From positions 1 through 64,000 of the forward strand of contig NC_015694.1 of assembly GCF_000218895.1 (NCBI RefSeq): a stretch of 64,000 bases of DNA, read 5' to 3'. The notes under the pieces were generated by a model that was not told the DNA's origin, ran no database searches, and was given only the letters and a program-made list of their open reading frames with translations. Every line of letters begins with the position of its first letter. Within the stretch, counting starts at the first letter, position 1. Shown piece after piece: positions 7,243 to 16,067 of the stretch. Source of the DNA: Runella slithyformis DSM 19594. GTDB lineage: Bacteria > Bacteroidota > Bacteroidia > Cytophagales > Spirosomataceae. The position numbers and the translations under genes were made by a program.

Positions 7243-7812
7243 ATGGATTTAGATAACATGTCGGAAGAAGAAATTGAAAAGGAAATTGAGATATACAAGG
7301 ATAGAATAGAAACCCTAGCAGATTATATTTCTGAAATAGATGATATTCGTATTATTCCAACATTAAATTCTCAATTGCAAGGTTACAAATCAACACTTTA
7401 CTTACTGGAAAATAAAAAAAATAAACGATTGTACGATGTAGATACAGGTCTAGATATCGATAAATTCTCTTTCAGAGCTTCAACAAGTTCACTTTTTAAT
7501 TTTGACAAATTAAGTGGAGGGCCATATGGAGAATCTACGATTACGATAAATAGAATTAAATCGGTAGATAATTTATATGAATTAACAATTTTTAATCACG
7601 ATGATAATCATAGCGATTACACTAATGATTTATCAATGTATCCAGTTAAAATAAAAAAAGCACATATTCAATTTGATAATCGAATTGTATTTCATACTTT
7701 CCAAGAGGAAAGCAAGAGTTATGGATTAGGAATAGTATATAAGTTTGGTAATGTGAGTGAGATAATATTTGATTTACTAGAAGATAATAAGTATATTATT
7801 TATTTGCCTTAA
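7243..7812 (+). CDS. uncharacterised protein with N-terminal coiled coil
   Basis: A 189-residue protein. Residues 1-45 (MDLDNMSEEEIEKEIEIYKD and on) are strongly charged and helical, probably a coiled coil. The rest alternates beta-type strands with polar loops and has no motif known to me. It is very AT-rich compared with the relaxase, which suggests a separate origin. Start chosen at the ATG 27 bp after the previous gene. Confidence 0.55.
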   Translation: MDLDNMSEEEIEKEIEIYKDRIETLADYISEIDDIRIIPTLNSQLQGYKSTLYLLENKKNKRLYDVDTGLDIDKFSFRASTSSLFNFDKLSGGPYGESTITINRIKSVDNLYELTIFNHDDNHSDYTNDLSMYPVKIKKAHIQFDNRIVFHTFQEESKSYGLGIVYKFGNVSEIIFDLLEDNKYIIYLP

Positions 7813-8201
7813 TATTATACTTGTTGTGGAATGTAGGTGGCTTTTGATATAGGGTTTACCGTGGGTTACTAGCACTTTGTCATTTTTATAAGAAAGCCCT
7901 GCCTTTTGATATGAGAGAACCTGGCTAATCTCGAAAGATATATAAAATCTTGTATAGTTATTTTTGAATGGTTCTTATTACATAGAATCTAAATGTGGTG
8001 ACCTCCTCCAAAATGGAACTTGTACATGGCAAAATAGCCTATATCGGAGTAGCTTAACTCTTTTCGGTAAATCGTGTTTCAAAGCGAACAAAGTGTCTAC
8101 TTTATTTGAATAAAAATAATTATTCAAATGGAACCTTTTTAGTTATTAAACGCGTTCCCACCAATCAAATAAATTTAAAAATAATATTATATATTAAAGA
8201 T
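7813..8201. other. gap without a supported gene
   Basis: No gene is supported here. The sequence TGTGGTGACCTCCTCCAAAAT near 7993-8013 is reminiscent of an insertion-sequence end, but no partner end or transposase is visible. A TTG at 8106 could extend the next frame upstream, though that extension has poor coding character. Confidence 0.3.
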
Positions 8202-8591
8202 ATGGAACATATACTTACAGAATTTAGAAGTGCATATTTTATAGATGCAGCATGTAAACGTTTAGAAACTACTTCTGATGAAAGTAACGCAGTAGAAGGC
8301 TTTAGAAAAGAGTTTGGCGCTCAACTAAGAAGAGAAGAACTTAGTGTATTTAATTATATAGAGAAAGGTGATAAAGACGGTTTAATACAAATGTTATTTG
8401 ATTGTCAAAAATATTATGAGGATCGTTTAGCAAAAATAAAAAATCAGATGAATGACGCATTTCTTTCGAACCCTAATAGCATGAGTACTATACATATAAA
8501 AAAAATTCATACCGATTTTTTAGAAAAAATTAAATTAGAAACTTTATTAGACTTTAAAAATGAATTATTGAAACGTCTTGGTGAAGTTTAA
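8202..8591 (+). CDS. uncharacterised helical protein
   Basis: A 129-residue, mostly helical, charged protein (MEHILTEFRSAYFIDAACKR onward). No motif is recognised. I start it at the ATG at 8202; the open frame runs back to a TTG at 8106 but the added residues look non-coding. It is followed by a good terminator at about 8705-8746, supporting a transcribed unit. Confidence 0.45.
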   Translation: MEHILTEFRSAYFIDAACKRLETTSDESNAVEGFRKEFGAQLRREELSVFNYIEKGDKDGLIQMLFDCQKYYEDRLAKIKNQMNDAFLSNPNSMSTIHIKKIHTDFLEKIKLETLLDFKNELLKRLGEV

Positions 8592-8704
8592 AAATAAAAA
8601 AGTTGCCCTATGCCTAAAATAAGAAATATTTTTTTCTTGATACAAAGTGTATAGTGACATATCTTTAGACACTCTAAACTGTACCGATTTAAGGCCTATA
8701 TTAA

Positions 8705-8746
8705 AAAAGCCGCTTTTTTAGCCATAAGAGGCGGTTTTTCTTTTTA
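8705..8746 (+). terminator. intrinsic terminator
   Basis: CCGCTTTTT pairs with AAGAGGCGG (two G-T pairs) and is followed by TTTTTCTTTTT. A run of A residues precedes the stem, so it may act in both directions. It closes the cargo patch that begins with higBA. Confidence 0.75.
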
Positions 8747-8829
8747 TAAAAGTGTACTGATTTAAACACTAGCTTATTTCGCTACAGTTTGTTATTTTCG
8801 TTCCTAAGAACGGCACTCTCTCCTCCTCC

Positions 8830-9377
8830 GTGAATGCCGTCATCTTTAACCGTGTATCAAAACGCTCTCAGGAGTACCAAAGGCAAATTGCCGACCTTAC
8901 CACTATTGCTGAAAAGCGGGATTGTAAGGTTGTTTAACTCATTACCGGAAAAATCACAGGGACTATAGGAAATGATGATTGGGAAGGCATTGAGCAGCTT
9001 TTGCAGCTATGTGAAACAAGGCGAATGCAACAAATCAAACCTCAGAATAGCGGGGAGACAGCGTCTTTCAGCAAAGCAGAAGTGGAAACGATGTTTTGGC
9101 AAAATCGAGCGGAGGCTCTTTCTGCCGGGCAGGAAAAAGACAATACCAAAGCAGTGAATGAAGAAAAATTTGAAAAGGGGCAGCAGACAGTAATCATTTC
9201 TTCGTTAGAGGAGAAAATAGTTCAGGTTATTAATGACAAAAAGTAAGCTTGTCGTCTAAACCTAATGCTTCCATTGAAGATGGGAAAGCAAAGAAAGGTA
9301 AACGAAAAAGAGTGCCGGATTACCAACAAAAAATAAATAAACTGACAACCGCGCGGCGGTCCGAAAAAAACAGCTAA
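8830..9377 (+). pseudogene. chimeric relic: resolvase N-terminus joined to relaxase 3' end
   Basis: From a GTG at 8830 the frame reads VNAVIFNRVSKRSQEYQRQI and then DLTTIAEKRDCKVV, the N-terminus of a resolvase-type serine recombinase with catalytic-type R-V-S. A TAA follows at 8935-8937, then ITGKITG and GIEQLLQLCETRR, which still fit the recombinase. After about 9040 the same frame turns into SGETASFSKAEVETMFWQNR, matching relaxase residues 223-250 of the gene at 4389. It stops at 9246 and, in a shifted frame, ends with VPDYQQKINKL like the relaxase tail. Two broken genes are fused; neither can be functional. Confidence 0.8.
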
Positions 9378-9381
9378 AACT

Positions 9382-9570
9382 ATGACGTTGTTAACCTTTA
9401 TTAAGATTTCATGTGCAGCGATAGCAGGTATTTACCTTATTTCTGTCAATATGTTTCAGGGAAACAACAAAAGAACAGGGCAGCGACCGGAGCCGAATAG
9501 CTTTACCTTCTTTCCTAAAAAGAATGACGGACTGAGTGAAGAGGAATTTAAACGAAATGTTGAATCATGA
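9382..9570 (+). CDS. small membrane-anchored protein before the M23 peptidase
   Basis: A 62-residue protein with one N-terminal hydrophobic helix (LLTFIKISCAAIAGIYLISV) and a polar tail ending SEEEFKRNVES. It overlaps the peptidase gene by four bases and starts five bases after the relaxase-tail relic, so it once belonged to the relaxase operon. Function unknown; possibly a partner or anchor of the peptidase. Confidence 0.6.
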   Translation: MTLLTFIKISCAAIAGIYLISVNMFQGNNKRTGQRPEPNSFTFFPKKNDGLSEEEFKRNVES

Positions 9571-10103
9571 AGCCCGTTTTTTCTCTACTACTTTTTTGGG
9601 TTTTTGGGATGGATAACCCACCGGTGAATCAGGAACGGTTTAATGAGTTATTTCTCAATAACAGGCATTCAGCAAGCCGAATCCCTTGTATAATACCCAT
9701 TGAGCAATTTTCTCACGCCCAAATTTCTTCGTTGTTTGCTTTTAGAAAACATCCGATTTTGGCAAAAATAAAACATCACAACGGGCTGGACATCGCCTGT
9801 GAAAAACAGGCTGTTCTGGCGGCTGCAACAGGCATAATTTCTAAGACCGGTTATGATAGAGGATTGGGAAATTACATAAAGATTATCCATGGAAACGGCT
9901 ATGAAACCACCTACGGGCATCTTTCCCGCGTATTTGTAGAAAAAGGACAGGTTGTAAAGCTGTATGAAAAAATTGGAACAGCAGGAAAAACAGGGCTGGC
10001 AACGGGGGTACATTTGCACTATGAGGTACGCTATAACGGACAGCTTGAAAACCCCCTAAAATATTTGTTACTTCTTTATCATGCGCTCGAAAAGAACTTA
10101 TAA
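9567..10103 (+). CDS. M23-family peptidoglycan endopeptidase
   Basis: A 178-residue protein with a short hydrophobic start and an M23/LytM domain. The zinc motif HHNGLDIA (His71, Asp75) and the later HLHYEV (HxH) are both present, with the typical GNYIKIIHGNGYETTYGHLSR core between them. It would cut peptide cross-links in the cell wall. In Bacteroidota transfer regions such enzymes plausibly open the wall for the secretion channel, like VirB1. It is coupled to the preceding small membrane gene. Confidence 0.88.
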   Translation: MKPVFSLLLFWVFGMDNPPVNQERFNELFLNNRHSASRIPCIIPIEQFSHAQISSLFAFRKHPILAKIKHHNGLDIACEKQAVLAAATGIISKTGYDRGLGNYIKIIHGNGYETTYGHLSRVFVEKGQVVKLYEKIGTAGKTGLATGVHLHYEVRYNGQLENPLKYLLLLYHALEKNL

Positions 10104-10121
10104 ATAACGAGATATACAAGT

Positions 10122-10144
10122 CTGCCATTACTTACAAATGGCAG
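10122..10144 (+). terminator. possible terminator after the M23 gene
   Basis: CTGCCATT (10122-10129) and AATGGCAG (10137-10144) form a perfect 8-bp stem with a 7-base loop, 18 bp after the peptidase stop. The following TTATTA is a weak U-tract, so termination may be partial. Confidence 0.5.
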
Positions 10145-10252
10145 TTATTAAGGCTGGCGTTTAACTTATTTAGTTGAGGTTAAGAGACATAATCTATAAT
10201 TTTGGGAAATACCCAAAATCCGGACCAATACCCCTGATTTCTTTAAATTAAT

Positions 10253-10270
10253 ACCGTTTGATAACTATTT
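10253..10270 (+). promoter_or_regulatory. 18-bp motif shared with the RHS operon
   Basis: ACCGTTTGATAACTATTT lies 75 bp upstream of the secreted nuclease gene. The identical 18 bases occur on the minus strand at 62482-62499 upstream of the RHS operon. A near copy (ACCGTCTGATAACTGTTTT) is at about 12372-12390. It contains TTTG, as in the Bacteroidota -33 promoter element. A common promoter or regulator site is the simplest reading. Confidence 0.45.
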
Positions 10271-10345
10271 TACGGGACTTGCGTAGAAAAATGGTGTTAG
10301 GTTGTTTTCATGGTCAGCGATGAAATACTCAACTAAATCCTTTCT

Positions 10346-12361
10346 ATGAAACTCACAGCATTAAAAATCATATTGCCGGTAATGCTTTGCTGTATAATTT
10401 ATGCATGTTCAAAAAAGGATAACCCTGCACCTACTGTACCCGTGATACCGTCCGGTTTAGCCATGGTTTCCAAATCAAGTTCTTCAATCATACTGAAATG
10501 GACCGCATCAAACGACGCAAAGGGGTATCGGCTTTACCGAGACGCTGCTAAAATCTATGAAGGAACCAACAGTGAGTATGCAGACACCGGACTGACAGCT
10601 GCCACAACCTATACTTATACCCTCGCAGCGTATAATACCGTTGGAGAAAGCGCTAAATCTTCGGCCGTAACAATCAAAACCGACGCGCCAAAACCTGTAA
10701 TTCCCGCCATCACCACCGGGTTATCGTTGGTATCAAAAACGATGACAACCATATCACTTAAATGGGATTCTACGGCGACCGCTGATGGGTACCGTTTGTA
10801 TCGGGCAAACACCAAAGTGTATGAAGGATCCAAACGTTCGCACCTTGATACCAATTTAACGGCCAATACCTCCTACGACTACACTGTTACATCTTTTAAT
10901 TCCGCAGGCGAAAGCGGCAAATCCACAGTATTGTCTGTAAAAACCGACGAACCGAAACCTACCGCTCCCCTCACACCAACAAACCTGGCATTGGTCAGTA
11001 AAACAACTACGACCATCTCCCTGAAATGGAATGCCTCTGCAAATGCCATTGCTTACAGGCTTTATCGAAGCAACATAAAAGTCTATGAAGGTAATAAAAT
11101 TGAATTTACCGACAGTGAGTTAGCGTCCAATACGAACTACAGTTACATGGTTTCCGCTGTAAATGCCGTTGGAGAAAGTGTAAAATCTGCCGCAGTATCC
11201 GTAAAAACCGATGAGCCTAAGTTGTCAGCCCCTGCCACTCCTTCAGGGCTTTCGCTGATCAGTAAGACAACTGCAAGCATTTATTTAAAATGGAATGCCT
11301 CTACGACAGCAACCGGATACCGCTTATATAGGGCAAATACAAAAATATATGAAGGGGATAAAATAGAGTATAATGACAGCGGATTGGCCGAAAATACAAA
11401 TTATGACTATACCGTTTCGGCGTTCAATGCAGCGGGAGAAAGCGGTAAATCATCTGTATTATCCGTTAAAACCAACCCTGCGCCCGTTTCGGTAAATATC
11501 CATTTAACACTTGGAAATCCTACCAATGCCTCTATTGAAGCCAATAACTATTTGCTGACAAAACCTCAATATGTACTGAGTTATAATAATACCAATCGCC
11601 ATGCCAATTGGGTCAGTTGGGAGTTATCGAAATCGTGGTTGGGAGCTGCGGACAGGCAAAATGACTTTCGACCCGACGCAGTATTACCGACAGGATGGTA
11701 CCAAGTTATCACAAGTGATTATACCGGCAGCGGTTTTGATCGCGGTCATCTTTGCCCTTCCGCTGACCGTACCAAAACGGATGATGATAATTCAAGTACT
11801 TTTTTAATGACCAACATTATTCCTCAAGCCCCTGATCTCAACCGTGAATCGTGGGCCTATTTAGAAGGCTATTGCCGGGATGTGATCAAAACAGGATTTA
11901 AAGCCATTATCATTGCCGGTACCATCGGTACAGGCGGCATTGGATCCAACGGAGCGGCCAATACCGTTAAAAATCAAGTGAATGTGCCAGCTCGTCTATA
12001 TAAAATCATTGTATTGTATTCTGAGTACAGTTCCGTTAACTCAGCTTCTAAAGTTATTGCCGTGAATTTTCCCAATACCAACGCAGACAATAAAGAAACC
12101 AGTTGGTTGAAATACGTTACTACCGTTGCTGAGATTGAAAAGCAAACTGGCGCTTCTTTCTTTAACTCATTGCCAACTTCTACCCAAAATGCACTGAAAA
12201 GCCAAAAATACGATGCCACTAATTCGCCTTTTGATGTCGATGCGCCGGTCAGATCATATAATGGTAATGTGTTACAAATAGGACCGCGCGGCGGTTGTTA
12301 TTACATCAATTCCAATGGTAACAAAACTTATGTTGACCGTTCTTATTGCGGCACTGAGTAA
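10346..12361 (+). CDS. secreted lipoprotein with four FN3 domains and a NUC-type nuclease
   Basis: A 671-residue protein. Residues 1-21 are a lipoprotein signal (lipobox IIYAC, Cys21). Four fibronectin type III repeats of about 85 residues follow (roughly 35-375), each with the LKWxAS...YRLYR...GESxKS pattern. Residues about 380-610 are a DNA/RNA non-specific endonuclease with the catalytic DRGH (near 465-468) and the downstream asparagine region FLMTNIIPQ. The end has a small module GPRGGCYYINSNGNKTYVDR-SYC that often caps Bacteroidota nucleases. It would degrade external DNA from the cell surface. Its place between transfer genes is unusual. Confidence 0.9.
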   Translation: MKLTALKIILPVMLCCIIYACSKKDNPAPTVPVIPSGLAMVSKSSSSIILKWTASNDAKGYRLYRDAAKIYEGTNSEYADTGLTAATTYTYTLAAYNTVGESAKSSAVTIKTDAPKPVIPAITTGLSLVSKTMTTISLKWDSTATADGYRLYRANTKVYEGSKRSHLDTNLTANTSYDYTVTSFNSAGESGKSTVLSVKTDEPKPTAPLTPTNLALVSKTTTTISLKWNASANAIAYRLYRSNIKVYEGNKIEFTDSELASNTNYSYMVSAVNAVGESVKSAAVSVKTDEPKLSAPATPSGLSLISKTTASIYLKWNASTTATGYRLYRANTKIYEGDKIEYNDSGLAENTNYDYTVSAFNAAGESGKSSVLSVKTNPAPVSVNIHLTLGNPTNASIEANNYLLTKPQYVLSYNNTNRHANWVSWELSKSWLGAADRQNDFRPDAVLPTGWYQVITSDYTGSGFDRGHLCPSADRTKTDDDNSSTFLMTNIIPQAPDLNRESWAYLEGYCRDVIKTGFKAIIIAGTIGTGGIGSNGAANTVKNQVNVPARLYKIIVLYSEYSSVNSASKVIAVNFPNTNADNKETSWLKYVTTVAEIEKQTGASFFNSLPTSTQNALKSQKYDATNSPFDVDAPVRSYNGNVLQIGPRGGCYYINSNGNKTYVDRSYCGTE

Positions 12362-12484
12362 CTGTAAATTGACCGTCTGATAACTGTTTTATGACAGATA
12401 GGGTAAATATGATATCCCCCAGTCAGTCGGGTGGGGGCAGGTTTGTGTATTTTATTTTCACATATGTTTCTCTCAATCAATTAC

Positions 12485-14491
12485 TTAGATACTCTGTTCC
12501 CACCGAATCAGATTTCGTATGTCTTCCTTGATTTGGATAAAGTTTTCCTGTACCTGTTGGTCGGTAACCGATCTTTTAGGAAGTTCTTTTTTTGTTTTTG
12601 TCAACTCGTCCATCTCAACGGCAATGTAACCGTTAAAAAGCTTGAGGTTAATTTCTTCCCCGAAGTTGTCGGCTACTTTCCCCACAAAATGACCCTGAGA
12701 AAGGGTTGAAATCTTTGAAGCAGGAATCAAATGTTCCATATTTCTTGATTCGGTGACGTTTAAATCGCTTTTTTGAAATGAGGTTGAAAATTTCTGCTGG
12801 TTGGTCTTTCCAAACATTTTGGATAAGGTTTCCGCCGTTTGATTATTGACCGAACCGGAAAAGACAGTCCCGCAGGTATTGACAATGACATTGGCCTGAT
12901 CTTTTCCATAATCTTTGGTCAGCTGTTCAATGTCCTGAATGCCGAGCCACGTGGCCACGTTATAGCTGCGGACCGTAGCGATGAAATTATCCAAGCCCCG
13001 CAGGTACATGGAAGGCAGCTCATCAATAAAAAAAGCCGATTTGGTGCCCTTTTTCTTAAACTGATAGATGAGTCGCATAATTGTAGCAGTATAAACCGAG
13101 AGGGCCGAAGAATAGATATTGATTTTCTCGGGGTTGTTGGCCAGACACAGAATTTTCGGTGCTTCCGGGTTATTGATGTCCAAATCCATGTCATTGCCGG
13201 ACATGACCCAATAGATTTTAGGTGAGGACAGCCGTGCCAGTGCATTTTGAGCACTGGCTACCTGCCCTGCCAATTGCTCCCCTGCCTTGTTGGACATTGC
13301 CACCTGAAACATGGCAGTATAGGCATCCAGCTCGCGGTATTTAACCATACAGTTAATTACGTCCTTTGGGTTTTGGGCTATCAGCTCAATGCAATGGGGA
13401 AGGGTACAAACCGCTCTTCCCTCAAATCTGTCCGCATATTTTCTTTCCATCAGGCGTAAATAATAGATTGTGACAGTGAGGTAGTTAACGGCTGAGTCCG
13501 CAAAGAAATCCCCTTCTTTCCTGATCCACGTCCGATTTAGGTTCAGCAATAAAACTTTAGCGGTTTCGTTTGCTTCTTCAATGGTGGAAATATACTTTTC
13601 ATCCAGTGGATTAGAGCGAATAGACAGCGTAACATCGTCAAAGTTTATAACGCCGAATTTTGGAATGATGGGTTGATTTTGAGCATTTTTACCAAAGGTA
13701 TATCTATCGTTTTGAAGTGCCTTATAAAAAGAATTATAGGCCTCCAGTGATAAGTCGGGATACTTCACGTCATATATAAGAGCAGAGTAGCCTTTGTAGA
13801 CAGACTGCCAAAGCGCGGGGATTAATACCGTAAAGGTCTTTCCTGAGCCTTGAGAACCAAGTACTAGCACACCGCGTTGCGGATTGATGACGTTTATGTA
13901 GCCCTCATTCCACCGGGACTTATAAGGGTATTGCAGTTTGTAGTTGACGGAGAAGGGATTGATAACCAGCTTCTGATTTTGGGGAAACTGTTCGTTTTCA
14001 TCGTTGAAAACATCAATTTCAGGGACCGAAGCCATTGAAGCAAATTCCAGACCTCCTTTAATGATGAAAATCACGGCAATGGCCTGTAATACCACTAAAA
14101 ACAAAAATAAAGTGAGCTGCTTACCTTCTTTTTCTAGCAGATAAGCAGTCAGCAGTAAAACACTTACCCCTACAAAAAGGAATATATTGGCTTTTGCCTT
14201 GCGGGCTTTTATGTTGGCCTTTGGCGATGACACCATCGCCAGCAAAACGCACAATACCAGGACAATGTAAGTCAGCACATTTGTCCTGAAAATGGGCTTA
14301 TTTCGGCTCATCCATTTCCCTGCTTTGAAAATGATTGTGTTAAGGCCGGTTTTCTGACTGAAAATGTCGGGAAAATGCGTCGTAAACCAATACGTGCTTT
14401 GTACGCAAAGCAGTATGATAATTGAATACAGCAGAATGTTGTAAATTTCTTTACTGTGTTCTTTTTCCTTGGCGCTGGCAGATACCTCCAT
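12485..14491 (-). CDS. VirD4/TraG-type coupling protein (T4CP)
   Basis: A 668-residue inner-membrane ATPase with membrane helices in residues 18-150, then the Walker A motif GSQGSGKT (212-219) and SALIYDVKYPD; the Walker B-like AFFIDELPSMYLRGL lies further on, followed by ATWLGIQDIEQL. This is the order of TraG/VirD4 coupling proteins, which bring the relaxase-DNA complex to the channel. It is transcribed away from the tra operon, sharing a 16-bp inverted repeat with it (14532-14578). Length and four-helix N-terminus fit the Bacteroidota branch of the family. Confidence 0.9.
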   Translation of the reverse strand: MEVSASAKEKEHSKEIYNILLYSIIILLCVQSTYWFTTHFPDIFSQKTGLNTIIFKAGKWMSRNKPIFRTNVLTYIVLVLCVLLAMVSSPKANIKARKAKANIFLFVGVSVLLLTAYLLEKEGKQLTLFLFLVVLQAIAVIFIIKGGLEFASMASVPEIDVFNDENEQFPQNQKLVINPFSVNYKLQYPYKSRWNEGYINVINPQRGVLVLGSQGSGKTFTVLIPALWQSVYKGYSALIYDVKYPDLSLEAYNSFYKALQNDRYTFGKNAQNQPIIPKFGVINFDDVTLSIRSNPLDEKYISTIEEANETAKVLLLNLNRTWIRKEGDFFADSAVNYLTVTIYYLRLMERKYADRFEGRAVCTLPHCIELIAQNPKDVINCMVKYRELDAYTAMFQVAMSNKAGEQLAGQVASAQNALARLSSPKIYWVMSGNDMDLDINNPEAPKILCLANNPEKINIYSSALSVYTATIMRLIYQFKKKGTKSAFFIDELPSMYLRGLDNFIATVRSYNVATWLGIQDIEQLTKDYGKDQANVIVNTCGTVFSGSVNNQTAETLSKMFGKTNQQKFSTSFQKSDLNVTESRNMEHLIPASKISTLSQGHFVGKVADNFGEEINLKLFNGYIAVEMDELTKTKKELPKRSVTDQQVQENFIQIKEDIRNLIRWEQSI

Positions 14492-14531
14492 AAAATAATC
14501 GTTGAAAAATTTTGAAGTTTTTGATGAATGA

Positions 14532-14578
14532 ATTAGGTTTGTATAAATGTTATTAAATATTTTTTATACAAACTTAAT
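14532..14578. promoter_or_regulatory. 16-bp inverted repeat between T4CP and tra operon
   Basis: ATTAGGTTTGTATAAA (14532-14547) and TTTATACAAACTTAAT (14563-14578) are inverted copies with one mismatch, 15 bp apart. The element lies midway between the divergent coupling protein and first tra gene. It is well placed as one operator controlling both directions; the regulator is unknown. Confidence 0.65.
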
Positions 14579-14601
14579 TTTTTTTCAGTAAATCCCAAAA
14601 A

Positions 14602-14925
14602 ATGATGAAACGAATCCTTCAATCACTCAGGCAGGCCTCTTTTATTATTATTTCTTCAAGTGCAGCAATGGCACAAACAGGCGGGATACAAAGAGGGGCA
14701 AGTGCTCTGACCTCTTTAACAGGGGACCTGCAAAGCTACATCGACCCTGTTACCACGGTGGTCTATGTAGTGGCGGCGGTCATCGGGCTGGTAGGTGCTT
14801 TACGCGTTTATGTGAATTGGCAGAATGGAAAAGAAAACGTCATGGCTAATGCTACGGGCTGGCTTGGTGCATGTTTGTTCTTACTGATTGCCAATACCGT
14901 ATTACGGGCCATGTTTGTCGCTTAA
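14602..14925 (+). CDS. traE: TraE-like conjugation protein (DUF4134), copy 1
   Basis: A 107-residue protein with a signal-like start ending SSAAMAQT and two membrane helices around residues 47-70 and 85-104. The turn VYVNWQNGKENVMANATGW between the helices is characteristic of DUF4134/TraE of Bacteroidota conjugative elements, the proposed VirB2-like pilin. It is first in the tra operon, directly after the operator repeat. Confidence 0.85.
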   Translation: MMKRILQSLRQASFIIISSSAAMAQTGGIQRGASALTSLTGDLQSYIDPVTTVVYVVAAVIGLVGALRVYVNWQNGKENVMANATGWLGACLFLLIANTVLRAMFVA

Positions 14926-14975
14926 AAAAGCAGGGTTTACTATTCTGTTTTAAGTCTGCTTGCTCTATCCACACT

Positions 14976-15323
14976 ATGAAGAAACTTACTCTCCTATTTC
15001 TTTTTGTCGGCGCTTACACCGTTTCTTTTGCGCAGACCTTTTACGATGAAGGTGCGGGTGATTCGGGAATCAGAAGCCATATTACGGGACCGCTGGCAGG
15101 ATATATCCCCCTTTTTTACAAGTTTTCAATGGCGGTCATTGCCGTAACGGCGACGGTGATTACCGGAAAAATCTATGTCCGATGGCAGGAGGGTGACGAT
15201 TCTGTTTTTTCTTCCATTACCCGTTGGTACTTCGGTTTGATTGTCATTGCTGCCCTGATGTACTTTCTGAAAGTCTATTTTCAGGATTACCAACTTCGTT
15301 ACAGGCCTGACTTAAATTTTTAA
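14976..15323 (+). CDS. TraE-like conjugation protein, copy 2
   Basis: A 115-residue protein with a signal peptide (MKKLTLLFLFVGAYTVSFAQ) and two membrane helices joined by IYVRWQEGDDSVFSSITRW, the same helix-turn-helix motif as the previous gene. The ATG at 14976 is chosen because it gives a clean signal peptide; the open frame extends upstream into copy 1. A diverged second pilin-like subunit is likely. Confidence 0.75.
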   Translation: MKKLTLLFLFVGAYTVSFAQTFYDEGAGDSGIRSHITGPLAGYIPLFYKFSMAVIAVTATVITGKIYVRWQEGDDSVFSSITRWYFGLIVIAALMYFLKVYFQDYQLRYRPDLNF

Positions 15324-15325
15324 CT

Positions 15326-15754
15326 ATGGGAGAAGCAGACAGTATCTACGGACTGGTGAGGCAGATCGTTACCTCGGCAAGCGCCGCCGCCGCTATAGTC
15401 GCGGGGTTTCGGATCTACATGAAATGGAATCGCGGCGAATTTGTGACCCATCTGATTCTGTCATGGACAGTCAGTATTCTGGCCGTCGGGGCGCTGATAT
15501 ATGCGGTGAATGTGTATATCTATGGCGGAGGATTAAGAGGAGGGCTTGCCATCGGTTGGACAGACATGCTGAAGTATGAAATTTATGAGGCTGTCATGCT
15601 GTTTGGTATCGTTGTTTCCATCGTGTCAATTATCAGAATCTACTACAGGTACAACGAGGGAGAGGACATAGTACCGCTTATTTACCAGTGGGTGGGAGCT
15701 GTGCTGTTTCTTTCCGTGATGGGTTTAATCGTGTCTTCACTCATAAAATACTGA
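15326..15754 (+). CDS. TraE-like membrane protein with two repeats, copies 3 and 4
   Basis: A 142-residue protein without a signal peptide. It contains the pilin-like unit twice: FRIYMKWNRGEFVTHLILSW (about 28-47) and IRIYYRYNEGEDIVPLIYQW (about 102-121), each between two hydrophobic helices. It starts two bases after copy 2 and ends four bases before traF. Such an internal duplication is not part of the usual single traE gene. Confidence 0.7.
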   Translation: MGEADSIYGLVRQIVTSASAAAAIVAGFRIYMKWNRGEFVTHLILSWTVSILAVGALIYAVNVYIYGGGLRGGLAIGWTDMLKYEIYEAVMLFGIVVSIVSIIRIYYRYNEGEDIVPLIYQWVGAVLFLSVMGLIVSSLIKY

Positions 15755-15758
15755 TCCA

Positions 15759-16067
15759 ATGAAAACAAAAGTTATGAAAGGCATTGATGATGAAATTGAG
15801 TTTAAGGGCTTTAAAGGCCGCTATTTTTATCAATTGGCAGGCAGCGTTTTGGGCCTGTTAACCCTTGTTTTTCTTCTGTACACCATCGGTATCAACAGCT
15901 TCATTTTACTGTTTGCGGCGGTGGGAGCGTTGGCTTTTGCGCTTACTTATATTAAAGGTAATATGGAAAAAAACGGCAAATACGGGCATATACACCATCG
16001 GCACGCCCCGCCCCAACACATCATTATTAATACCCCATTCCATAAGTTAATCGCTAAGCAACCATGA
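15759..16067 (+). CDS. traF: TraF-like protein (DUF4133, VirB3-like)
   Basis: A 102-residue protein with the opening FKGFKGRYFYQLAGSVLG and two adjacent membrane helices (about residues 27-65), as in DUF4133/TraF. VirB3-type proteins bind the VirB4 ATPase. The gene overlaps the TraG ATPase gene by four bases, matching that functional link. The C-terminus is histidine-rich (HIHHRHAPPQH). Confidence 0.85.
   Translation: MKTKVMKGIDDEIEFKGFKGRYFYQLAGSVLGLLTLVFLLYTIGINSFILLFAAVGALAFALTYIKGNMEKNGKYGHIHHRHAPPQHIIINTPFHKLIAKQP

Noticed and set aside
7985-8015. Insertion-sequence end
   Set aside because: The sequence resembles an IS3-type end but there is no transposase, partner repeat or target duplication.
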